31,279 bases of DNA from positions 1 to 31,279 of IMG/VR virus record IMGVR_UViG_3300032523_000273; one strand, written 5' to 3'. The first letter of the stretch is position 1; the number at the start of each line of letters is the position of its first letter. This DNA is from a virus. The notes under the pieces were generated by a model. It made no database searches, was not told the origin of the DNA, and saw nothing but the letters and a program-made list of their open reading frames with translations. Of this stretch, positions 21,249 through 28,378 are shown in pieces. Position numbers and translations under genes: made by a program.

Positions 21249-21948
21249 TGAACTTCCCTCACTTAACAAGCACTGGATTATGCGTAACTCAAATATCCCA
21301 CGACGCTTTCTGGGATACGAGCCAAGCGATATGGACACAGCGTTTCCTCAAGTAGTAAATGAGTGGCTTGAGGATTTAGTATCTGGGTCTGTCATCAAAC
21401 AAGTAGGTGGACTGGGACTTACGGGCGTGGGTCTTTTGTTTGATGGCGGACCTGGACTAGGCAAAACAACACATGCTGTAGTTGCAGCGATGGAGTTTGT
21501 TCGTCGATTAAACCCAGAAGAATGCAAAAACATATTGCGATACAACAGCGAGTCTGACTTCGGCATGTTGTCTCGTCCTATTTATTACCTAACTTACCCT
21601 GAATTTCTATCCCGTAAGAAGGCTATGTTTGACGCAGATATTGAAGAAAAACGTGAGATGAACAGACAGATTGAGGGGTTTCATGGTCGTGCTAAAGAAG
21701 ATTGGTTAAACGTTCGTTTATTAATACTTGATGATTTAGGAAAAGAGTACGGTTCTAAATACGATGACGCATCATTTGATGAGATTTTACGCAGTCGTTA
21801 TGACCGTGCATTGCCTACAATAGTAACTACCAACGAGATGCTGGAAAATTGGTCCGCCAAATACAGCAACGCGATGGCAAGTTTTGCTAATGAGGCGTTC
21901 CAACGTGTTCGACTAACTGGCAAAGACTTACGAAGGGCTACAGCATGA
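21232..21948 (+). CDS. DnaC-like AAA+ helicase loader
   Basis: The 238-residue protein starts with TTG at 21232. The stop just before it in the same frame, and GAGGGG eight bases upstream, fix this start; the first in-frame ATG comes only 16 codons later. Walker A is GGPGLGKTT (residues 72-80) and Walker B is LLILDDLGKEY (about 162-172). The later RYDRALPTIVTTNE matches the sensor-1 region, ending in a T-N dyad, and an Arg-containing C-terminus follows. These are the features of DnaC/IstB-type loaders, which place the replicative helicase on DNA. A DnaB-like helicase gene lies 0.7 kb downstream. Confidence 0.88.
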   Translation: MTYQVDELPSLNKHWIMRNSNIPRRFLGYEPSDMDTAFPQVVNEWLEDLVSGSVIKQVGGLGLTGVGLLFDGGPGLGKTTHAVVAAMEFVRRLNPEECKNILRYNSESDFGMLSRPIYYLTYPEFLSRKKAMFDADIEEKREMNRQIEGFHGRAKEDWLNVRLLILDDLGKEYGSKYDDASFDEILRSRYDRALPTIVTTNEMLENWSAKYSNAMASFANEAFQRVRLTGKDLRRATA

Positions 21949-22244
21949 AAGGTTCACAATTGGAACAGTGGCGTACAGTCCAAGTATTTCTCTCACCTAC
22001 GGGTGTGTATGAAGTACAACTACGCCCTAACGACACCGATGCACAATGTTCGTGTCCATCATTTAAAATTAGAAACGGGTGTAAACACGCTACGTTTGTA
22101 CAGACCCGTATGTCTGAGAACAACGGTCAGTATGCAATCCTGGTACCTGATGATGTGCCAGAAGAAATTCAAGCAAGAGCCAATGAGTCCGCAGAGACTT
22201 TCCGCAACTTCATTTTAAAGTACGCTAGAGTAGAGGTGTTGTGA
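21945..22244 (+). CDS. SWIM zinc-finger protein
   Basis: The 99-residue protein has C35-S-C37, then eight residues, then C46-K-H48. This is the CxCxnCxH signature of SWIM domains, preceded by a two-strand segment (VYEVQLRPNDTDAQ), as is usual. SWIM fingers bind DNA or proteins and occur in recombination and chromatin proteins. The C-terminal 40 residues are helical and charged (PEEIQARANESAETFRN). It starts on an ATGA overlap with the loader gene and its stop overlaps the next start, so it belongs to the replication operon. The partner is unknown. Confidence 0.8.
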   Translation: MKGSQLEQWRTVQVFLSPTGVYEVQLRPNDTDAQCSCPSFKIRNGCKHATFVQTRMSENNGQYAILVPDDVPEEIQARANESAETFRNFILKYARVEVL

Positions 22245-22657
22245 AGGGCGGGGACATCTCCAACGAAACCCCTCCTCGTTTAATTGTTCTTGCAGAAGTT
22301 GTTGCTGAGTTTGAAAAAGTTACGGAACGAAAGTTCTTAAATAAAACAACCTCTTTACAGTTAAAGAACATTAATAAAGCAGCGGTGTCTCAGTTGTGGA
22401 CTTTAACTTATAAGTATGGACTTGCAGTTGAGTTAGCAGGTATTGAAGAAGATGGTTGGGACCAAACTTCTTTAGAAAAAGTAATGGACATCTTAGACAG
22501 ACGCGGTACCAACCCCTTTAACCTTGTCCAAACTTATTTAACGACACAAGAATTAGTAGATGACTTGCCTTATCGCACAAACTTAAAAGGTGTGGTTGAC
22601 TTGCCAACCAGAGGTTTGAGATATGGCTCTTGGAGTATTGACTTAAACAGACTTTAG
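22241..22657 (+). CDS. Hypothetical protein in the replication operon
   Basis: The 138-residue protein starts with GTG, overlapping the SWIM gene stop. It appears helical in the N-terminal two-thirds (LIVLAEVVAEFEKVTERKF, LEKVMDILDRR), with the motif GTNPFNLVQTYLT near residue 89. There is no cysteine and no membrane segment. I do not recognise a family. Its position between the SWIM protein and the replicative helicase suggests a helper role in replication, but that is guilt by association only. The base composition is AT-rich like that of the helicase gene and unlike the initiator. Confidence 0.6.
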   Translation: MKGGDISNETPPRLIVLAEVVAEFEKVTERKFLNKTTSLQLKNINKAAVSQLWTLTYKYGLAVELAGIEEDGWDQTSLEKVMDILDRRGTNPFNLVQTYLTTQELVDDLPYRTNLKGVVDLPTRGLRYGSWSIDLNRL

Positions 22658-22672
22658 AGAAAAGATGGGGCA

Positions 22673-23926
22673 ATGGCAGCAGATAACGAGCATCGTTTAG
22701 TTAGCAAAGTAATTCGCGACAGAGACATATTGCCAGTCCTACAAAAAGGAATAACCCACGATTGGTTTTTAGATGACGACAACTCCAGAGTTTGGAAGTT
22801 TGTTGTTAAGCATTACAACGAGTATTCAGAAGTACCTACTGCAGTAACTGTTAAAGACCATTACCCAACTTACAAAGTTTTAGATGTACAAGACTCTTTA
22901 GATTTTCTTGTTGACCAAGCAGTTGCATTTCGTCGCAAAGTATTAGTTCGTCAAGGTCTTGAAGAGTCTGTAGATAAGTTAACTCACAATGACCACGAAG
23001 GTGCTTTGGTTGCAATGGAAGCAGCCATTACTCGTGTTAATACTTCTGGTGTGCAAGGCACAAATGAATTAGAACTAACACAAGATGCAACTAATCGTTT
23101 TGCTGAGTATCAAGCATTAGCAAGCCATGCAATGATTGGTATTCCAACAGGGTTTGATAAAATTGATGAAGCAACAGCAGGTTTGCAAGGCGGTCAATTA
23201 ATAACAGTTATTGCTCCACCAAAAACAGGTAAGTCACAGATTGCATTAGCAGTTGCAATACATGTGCACAAACAAGGGTTAGTTCCAATGTTTCAGTCTT
23301 TTGAGATGACTAACCGAGAGATACAACAACGTCACGACTCCATTCGTGCACAGATTTCACATGGTCGTCTTCGTCGTGGAAAGTTGTTTCAAGATGAAGA
23401 AGCCCGCTACATGGACATGCTTACAGGATTAGAGCAGATGTCTAACAAAAATTATTTAGTTGATGCCGTAAACGGATTAACTGTTGGGTCTTTATCAGCA
23501 ACCATTTCAAAGTTAAAGCCAAATGTCGTATTTGTTGATGGTGTGTATTTGATGATGGATGAGCAAACAGGAGAGATGAATACTCCTCAGTCAATTACCA
23601 ATGTGACTCGTTCCCTTAAGCGTTTGGCACAACGACATGACATACCTGTGGTTATTACTACTCAGACGTTGTTGTGGAAGATGCGTGGTGGCAAAGTATC
23701 TGCTGACTCAATCGGTTACTCATCATCATTCTTCCAAGACTCAGATGTTATCTTGGGACTAGAGCCTGTCCCCGATTACGACAACCTTCGTAACTTTAAG
23801 ATTGTTGCTAGTCGTAACTGTGGGCCAAGTGAGACCACATTAACGTGGAACTGGGAAACAGGTTGCTTCCATGAAGAGACGAAGATGTCTTCTTGTTTAG
23901 TTTGTAAGCGTGGGTTAATGATATGA
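22673..23926 (+). CDS. DnaB-like replicative helicase
   Basis: The 417-residue protein has a short N-terminal helical domain (about residues 1-115) and a RecA-like ATPase core. The core starts IGIPTGFDKIDEATAGLQGG. Walker A is APPKTGKS (181-188); E. coli DnaB also has Ala at its first position. Walker B is VVFVDGVYL, and VTRSLKRLAQRHDIPVVITT and SFFQDSDVILGLE follow. These are the conserved steps of DnaB-family helicases, which unwind the fork as hexamers and work with a primase. The loader lies upstream and the primase overlaps its stop by four bases. The C-terminus carries an extra C-L-V-C pair (SSCLVCKRG), a possible small zinc site. Confidence 0.9.
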   Translation: MAADNEHRLVSKVIRDRDILPVLQKGITHDWFLDDDNSRVWKFVVKHYNEYSEVPTAVTVKDHYPTYKVLDVQDSLDFLVDQAVAFRRKVLVRQGLEESVDKLTHNDHEGALVAMEAAITRVNTSGVQGTNELELTQDATNRFAEYQALASHAMIGIPTGFDKIDEATAGLQGGQLITVIAPPKTGKSQIALAVAIHVHKQGLVPMFQSFEMTNREIQQRHDSIRAQISHGRLRRGKLFQDEEARYMDMLTGLEQMSNKNYLVDAVNGLTVGSLSATISKLKPNVVFVDGVYLMMDEQTGEMNTPQSITNVTRSLKRLAQRHDIPVVITTQTLLWKMRGGKVSADSIGYSSSFFQDSDVILGLEPVPDYDNLRNFKIVASRNCGPSETTLTWNWETGCFHEETKMSSCLVCKRGLMI

Positions 23927-24885
23927 ACTTTAACATCACTCAAGTACTCGCAAATCTTTCAATTGAAGTTGTTAGAGCACGTGGCAGTGAAATTCTTTGT
24001 CTATGTCCTATGCACAAATCAAGGACGGGCAAAGAAGACAACAATCCATCATGGTGGATTAACGAAGACACAGGAGCACACATCTGTTTCTCCTGTGGTT
24101 TTAAAGGCAATGTCTTCTCCCTAGTTGCTGAAGTCCGTGAACTGTATATAGGTGACGGATTAGATTATGAAGCAGCAAAACAATGGTTAGCAAACGTCGA
24201 AGAAATATCGGTCGAAGAACTAGCAGAGAGGCTTAAGAGAGTGCCAACTCACGTCACATCAACTCAATCAGTACCTATGTCTGAAGCAAGACTGGCTTTG
24301 TTTGGTGACCCACCAGAATGGGCATTAGAGAAAAGAAGACTTAAACCAGAGTCTGCTAATAGATATGAGGTTCTTTGGGCACCAGATAACACGTGGATTT
24401 TGCCAATAAGAAACCCACATGATTACTCTTTAATGGGTTGGCAAGAAAAACAAGAGGGAGTTCGTAAGTTTAGAAACACTCCTGTTGGTGTGAAAAAATC
24501 AAGCACATTGTTTGGAGGACATGAACAAAACCCAGACATGGTTATTGTTGTTGAGTCCCCTTTAGACGCTGTAAGAGTTGCTTCAGCGGGAATTATTGGG
24601 GCAGTCTCTACCTTTGGAGCAATCGTAAGTGATGCTCAGGTTAAGTTACTTAGATATAGCGATACGGTCATTGCAGCCTTTGATAATCCAAACATAGATG
24701 AAGCAGGTAGAACTGCTTGTGCAGCAATGATAGTTAGTGCTCGTAAATACGGAATGACATTGAAGTTTTTTAATTATGCCTCTACAGGTATAAAAGATGT
24801 TGGAGATATGACTGATGAGCAAGTTCAACACGGAGTTGAAACTGCTAAAGACTCTATCTACGGAGAGAAGGCTTACCTAGGATGA
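23923..24885 (+). CDS. DnaG-like primase (CHC2 zinc finger and Toprim)
   Basis: The 320-residue protein has a zinc-binding CHC2 site formed by C28, H31, C55 and C58 (CPMH...CFSCG). A central linker with NRYEVLWAPDNTWILPIRN follows, then a Toprim core with the acidic residues of MVIVVESPLDAVRVA (E at about 211) and IAAFDNPNIDEAGRT (D at about 254). CHC2 plus Toprim in this order is the primase layout. It lays RNA primers for the polymerase. The chain is shorter than that of bacterial DnaG because it lacks the DnaB-binding C-terminus. It overlaps the helicase stop and the next gene by four bases each. Confidence 0.88.
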   Translation: MNFNITQVLANLSIEVVRARGSEILCLCPMHKSRTGKEDNNPSWWINEDTGAHICFSCGFKGNVFSLVAEVRELYIGDGLDYEAAKQWLANVEEISVEELAERLKRVPTHVTSTQSVPMSEARLALFGDPPEWALEKRRLKPESANRYEVLWAPDNTWILPIRNPHDYSLMGWQEKQEGVRKFRNTPVGVKKSSTLFGGHEQNPDMVIVVESPLDAVRVASAGIIGAVSTFGAIVSDAQVKLLRYSDTVIAAFDNPNIDEAGRTACAAMIVSARKYGMTLKFFNYASTGIKDVGDMTDEQVQHGVETAKDSIYGEKAYLG

Positions 24886-25076
24886 CTGATACAGCCGACC
24901 TTTTACGCGATGAACTTGTTGAAAAAGAACGACTAATGTTTCTTCAGAGTATTGAAAAAGTTAGAAGATTGTTAAAGAAACACAATGCTATGGACTTAGA
25001 AGACATGCTTCTTAAAGATATGGAAACCCACACAACTCGCATTGCTCTGTCTGGTTCTATTAACGGACGTAGTTAA
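24882..25076 (+). CDS. Small helical hypothetical protein
   Basis: The 64-residue protein is mostly charged and helical (LLRDELVEKERLMFLQSIEK, VRRLLKKHNAMDLEDMLLKD), with a possible coiled coil over residues 8-55 and a polar end. It starts on an ATGA overlap with the primase and its stop overlaps the helicase start (TAATG), so it is part of the operon. No known family or motif is seen. A helper of the primase or SNF2-type helicase is possible but unproven. Confidence 0.6.
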   Translation: MTDTADLLRDELVEKERLMFLQSIEKVRRLLKKHNAMDLEDMLLKDMETHTTRIALSGSINGRS

Positions 25077-26656
25077 TGTTTAAAGGAACACTAAAGCCCT
25101 ATCAGCCTGAAGCCGTTGACAAGATGGTGGAACGAGGCAAGGTTCTTGTTGCCTATGAAATGGGTCTTGGTAAAACCTGCATGACTATTGCAGCAATAGA
25201 GAAGATGCGTGACGAAGGACTAAAGAAGCCAGTACTAGTAATTGCACTAGCCAGTCTTAAGTATCAATGGGCTAGTGAGATAGCAAAGTTTTCAGACTCA
25301 ACATCTATAGTTATTGATGGAAACAAAACTACTCGTACAACTCAATACGCTGATTCTTGTAATTACAACTACGTAATTACAAATTACGAGTCAATAGTTA
25401 ATGATTGGGATGTGTTAAACCACATAGACTTTGGAGTTGTTGTTTGTGATGAAGCAACTGCTATCAAAAGTTTTAGGTCTAAAAGAACTAAAAAAGTAAA
25501 AGAACTTGCTTCTAGTATTCCTATTCGGTTTGCTTTAACAGGAACCCCTATTGAAAACGGTAAGCCAGAAGAGTTGTACAGCATTATGCAATTTGTTGAG
25601 CCAGGTCTACTGGGCCGATTTGACCTCTTTGATAAGACCTTCATAGTAAGAAACACTTTTGGCGGGGTACAGAGATACCGAAATCTTCCGTTATTACACG
25701 AGAAGATTAAAGTCGCATCAGTACGTAAAGCACAGTCTGATGAAGATGTTGCTCCGTACTTGCCCGCCACTATTCATTTAGCACCAATACGGATAAAACT
25801 AGATAAAAAGACACGTGATTTGTATGAAAAAATTGCGTTGGATTTAACCAATGAACTACAAGAAGCACAGGAACTTTTTGGTGTGGGGTTCTCTATTGAG
25901 TCTCACTACGGTCAAGGGTATGCAGTAGGCGGTCCTGCAGATGCTTTGCGGGGTTCCATCATGTCTAAGATAACTTCTTTAAGGATGCTTTGTGACAGCC
26001 CCTCATTGTTAACTCGTAGTGCAGAAAAGTTTGTTGAGGGTAACGGTATTAAAGGCGGAAGTTCTTATGTGGCGGGATTGGCTGACGACGGCTACCTAAC
26101 GGACATCACTGATGGCGGTCCTAAGTTAGACGCAATGATTAACTACGTTGCCGAACACCTAGAGACAGATGAGAACTCTAAGGTTGTAATCTTTGCCAGT
26201 TACCTGGGGATGCTTCCATTAATACAGCGAAGACTTATGTTAAAGAAGATTGAATCTCGTTTATACTCTGGAGAGTTGAATGCTAAGGAAAAAGAAACTT
26301 CTAAAGTAGAATTCCAAACTTCTAAAGAAGTTAGGGTACTTATATCAAGTGATGCTGGAGGCTATGGCGTTGATTTACCTCAAGCCAATCTTCTTGTAAA
26401 CTATGATTTACCGTGGTCTTCTGGTGCAGCGGTACAAAGGAACTCTCGTATAAGACGCACTTCTAGCACGTGGAAAAGCGTTATTATTCAGGACTTCTTA
26501 GCACTTAATTCCATTGAAGAAAGACAATATGAAATGCTGCAACAGAAGAACACAATCGCAGATGCTGTAATAGATGGACAAGGAATAAACACACGTGGAG
26601 GTGTTGACTTAACAGTTGGCAGCCTCTTAAACTTCTTACTAACTAATCAAATATAG
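25076..26656 (+). CDS. SNF2/SF2-type DNA helicase
   Basis: The 526-residue protein begins LKPYQPEAVDKMVERGK. It has motif I EMGLGKT (about residues 28-34), motif II CDEAT (D125 to T128) and motif III ALTGTPIENG. The C-terminal half has DAMINYVAEHLE, VRVLISSDAGGYGVDL, LPQANLLVNYDLPWSSG and QRNSRIRRT, which are motifs IV-VI of the SNF2 branch of superfamily 2. Phage members of this group move on DNA to remodel forks or aid recombination. There is no HNH or nuclease domain. It follows a small gene with a TAATG overlap. Confidence 0.9.
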   Translation: MFKGTLKPYQPEAVDKMVERGKVLVAYEMGLGKTCMTIAAIEKMRDEGLKKPVLVIALASLKYQWASEIAKFSDSTSIVIDGNKTTRTTQYADSCNYNYVITNYESIVNDWDVLNHIDFGVVVCDEATAIKSFRSKRTKKVKELASSIPIRFALTGTPIENGKPEELYSIMQFVEPGLLGRFDLFDKTFIVRNTFGGVQRYRNLPLLHEKIKVASVRKAQSDEDVAPYLPATIHLAPIRIKLDKKTRDLYEKIALDLTNELQEAQELFGVGFSIESHYGQGYAVGGPADALRGSIMSKITSLRMLCDSPSLLTRSAEKFVEGNGIKGGSSYVAGLADDGYLTDITDGGPKLDAMINYVAEHLETDENSKVVIFASYLGMLPLIQRRLMLKKIESRLYSGELNAKEKETSKVEFQTSKEVRVLISSDAGGYGVDLPQANLLVNYDLPWSSGAAVQRNSRIRRTSSTWKSVIIQDFLALNSIEERQYEMLQQKNTIADAVIDGQGINTRGGVDLTVGSLLNFLLTNQI

Positions 26657-26664
26657 GAGCAACA

Positions 26665-27102
26665 ATGGTTGAGCGAATTGATGGACCAAGAGAGTTTAAC
26701 TCTGATGACTTACTAGGGCAGACCAAAGAGTACGCCTCAATAAAGAAAAACTTAGACTTGTATGAAGCACGTCAAAAGGAATTAAAAGCATCTCTGTTTG
26801 AAAAAATTGAAGCCGATGGTTTTACTGATGACAAAGGTAACTGGTGGTTAGAGTTGCCTGAACCTGTTGGTGATTATGTAAGCCTACAAAAACAAAAGCG
26901 TGTTACTCGTAAGATTGATGAAATGATTGCAGAAGACCTTCTTGAAAAGAAAGGTCTTACTGAACGTCTTTACAAAACAGTTCGTATAGTTGATGAAGAT
27001 GAACTAATGGCTGCTTTGTACGAAGGACTTCTTACAGAAGAAGAAATTGATGAGATGTTCCCAGCAAAAATTGTCTGGGCATTAATGCTAAGTAAGAAGT
27101 AA
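26665..27102 (+). CDS. Hypothetical acidic protein with N-terminal coiled coil
   Basis: The 145-residue protein has a charged helical N-terminus (KEYASIKKNLDLYEARQKEL, possible coiled coil), a short strand region with NWWLELPEPVGDYVSLQKQ, and a helical C-terminus with the acidic pair EDELMAAL and TEEEIDEMF. AGGAG lies seven bases before the ATG. It sits between the SNF2 helicase and a MerR-like gene in the replication operon. I recognise the general style from phage replication regions but not a named family. Confidence 0.6.
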   Translation: MVERIDGPREFNSDDLLGQTKEYASIKKNLDLYEARQKELKASLFEKIEADGFTDDKGNWWLELPEPVGDYVSLQKQKRVTRKIDEMIAEDLLEKKGLTERLYKTVRIVDEDELMAALYEGLLTEEEIDEMFPAKIVWALMLSKK

Positions 27103-27104
27103 TA

Positions 27105-27584
27105 ATGGCTGGTTTACGTGGACAAGACGAGATTGATAAAGCCTTTGCTGATTTACAGTACAAGCCTGGGTCAAAACAAAAACGTCGTGAGGTTAATCCC
27201 GCAGCAAAACGTAAACGCAAATCTACTGAAGATACGGCTTGGGATTCCAACCCAATAGTTAAACATCTAAATGGAAAAGAAACAGAAGTGTTTACTGTAA
27301 GTGCTTTGGCTCAAGCATTAGAGAAAAGCATTATCAGTATTCGCTCATGGGAGAAGAAGGGGTACATTCCTGGGGCACCATATCGACTACGTTCTAAGTC
27401 CTTAAACGGTAAGAAAGTAGGAGGAAACCGTGTCTACACTCGGCAATTAATAGAAATTGCTGTAGAAGAGTTCTCAAAGCGTGGTCTTTTGGGTACTGCT
27501 CGTGTAGAATGGTCGCAACAGACGGAACTGACCTTTGCGATTACATCAAAATGGAAAGACGCTGTTGCCAACGAGAGTCAATAG
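27105..27584 (+). CDS. MerR-like helix-turn-helix DNA-binding protein
   Basis: The 159-residue protein has a basic N-terminus (QKRREVNPAAKRKRKS) and then, from about residue 61, EVFTVSALAQALEKSIISIR and SWEKKGYIPGAPYRL. This is a MerR-type winged helix: helix, turn, recognition helix with IRSWEKKG, then a wing ending in GNRVYTRQLI. There is no effector domain or cysteine set, so this is a DNA-binding module only. It may control the replication genes or act as an origin-binding or excisionase-like factor. It begins two bases after the upstream stop, in the same transcript. Confidence 0.75.
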   Translation: MAGLRGQDEIDKAFADLQYKPGSKQKRREVNPAAKRKRKSTEDTAWDSNPIVKHLNGKETEVFTVSALAQALEKSIISIRSWEKKGYIPGAPYRLRSKSLNGKKVGGNRVYTRQLIEIAVEEFSKRGLLGTARVEWSQQTELTFAITSKWKDAVANESQ

Positions 27585-27632
27585 ACCTCACAACTAACCG
27601 AGTGCGAAAGCCTCATTACCGAAAGAAGAAAA

Positions 27633-28301
27633 ATGCCTATCACGCAACCAGCAGTAAATGCTTCATCGTATTTGGATGAAGACAACGAAGATGCAGCACC
27701 TAAAGTCGGAACTACTGTTCAGTCTGGCTGGGAAGCAGCAACTAAGACACTCAAAGCAACATCAAAAGAGTCTGGTGAATATCCTAATGACTTTAAATTC
27801 ACCGAAGACTCACAACTAATCAAATTCATTGGTGACGGTCCATTTCGTTCTTACGAACAACATTGGATTGACCGTTCATCAGGCAAGCGTTCATTCGTTT
27901 GTATCGCTGATACGGGTGCTGAAGGTTGCCCATTGTGTGACCTTCTAGGAGATAAGCCACGTGGCAAGTTTGCTTTCACTGTTCTTGTTCTTTCATCAGA
28001 AGAGAAGAAGACAATGATTCTTACTGCTCCACCAACTTTTTTCCGTCAAATCAAAGCAGCACACGAAGACCCAAAGCGTGGTCCATTGAATAAGTTCTTC
28101 TATTCAATTTCACGCCAAGGTACTGGTCCACAGACAACATACTCATTAGAGCGTGTTCGTCCTACAGACCTTGTTGAAGATTGGGACCTTGACCCCGCTC
28201 AGGTTGAGGAACTTGTAGCACAGGCTGAACCATTTAGCCCTGAAGTAATTTGGGACACACCTCGTTCTGAATTACTTGAGATTGCTCGTTCAGTCGTCTA
28301 A
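27633..28301 (+). CDS. Single-stranded DNA-binding protein (gp32-like)
   Basis: The 222-residue protein has a flexible N-terminus, then an OB-like core with QLIKFIGDGPFRSYEQHWID and KRSFVCIADTGAEGCPLCDL, where C-P-L-C and nearby Cys/His suggest a zinc site. The core continues with GKFAFTVLVLSSEEKKTMIL and KFFYSISRQGTGPQTTYSLE. The last 35 residues are acidic (DLDPAQVEELVAQAE), like the acidic tails used by SSBs to recruit partners. This design, a gp32-like SSB with a CPLC zinc loop, is common in actinophages, as I recall. SSB coats unwound DNA for the polymerase, whose gene is next. The RBS is AAAGAAG. Confidence 0.8.
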   Translation: MPITQPAVNASSYLDEDNEDAAPKVGTTVQSGWEAATKTLKATSKESGEYPNDFKFTEDSQLIKFIGDGPFRSYEQHWIDRSSGKRSFVCIADTGAEGCPLCDLLGDKPRGKFAFTVLVLSSEEKKTMILTAPPTFFRQIKAAHEDPKRGPLNKFFYSISRQGTGPQTTYSLERVRPTDLVEDWDLDPAQVEELVAQAEPFSPEVIWDTPRSELLEIARSVV

Positions 28302-28318
28302 TCAACGACTCGTCCCAA

Positions 28319-28357
28319 GTGGTGGGTGTTGTTCTTAGCGGATGCAACACCCACCAC
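28319..28357 (+). repeat. 13-bp perfect inverted repeat between SSB and polymerase genes
   Basis: GTGGTGGGTGTTG (28319-28331) is the exact complement of CAACACCCACCAC (28345-28357), with a 13-base loop. It fills most of the 77-base gap between the SSB stop and the polymerase start. No T run follows, so it is not a standard intrinsic terminator. It could be an RNA attenuator, an mRNA-stabilising hairpin or a DNA-binding site. Confidence 0.75.
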
Positions 28358-28378
28358 ACTTAACTAACTAGGAGCATA

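Noticed and set aside
23213-23236. Walker A of the helicase begins with Ala (APPKTGKS)
   Set aside because: I first took this as unusual, but E. coli DnaB also has Ala at this position, so it is ordinary for the family.
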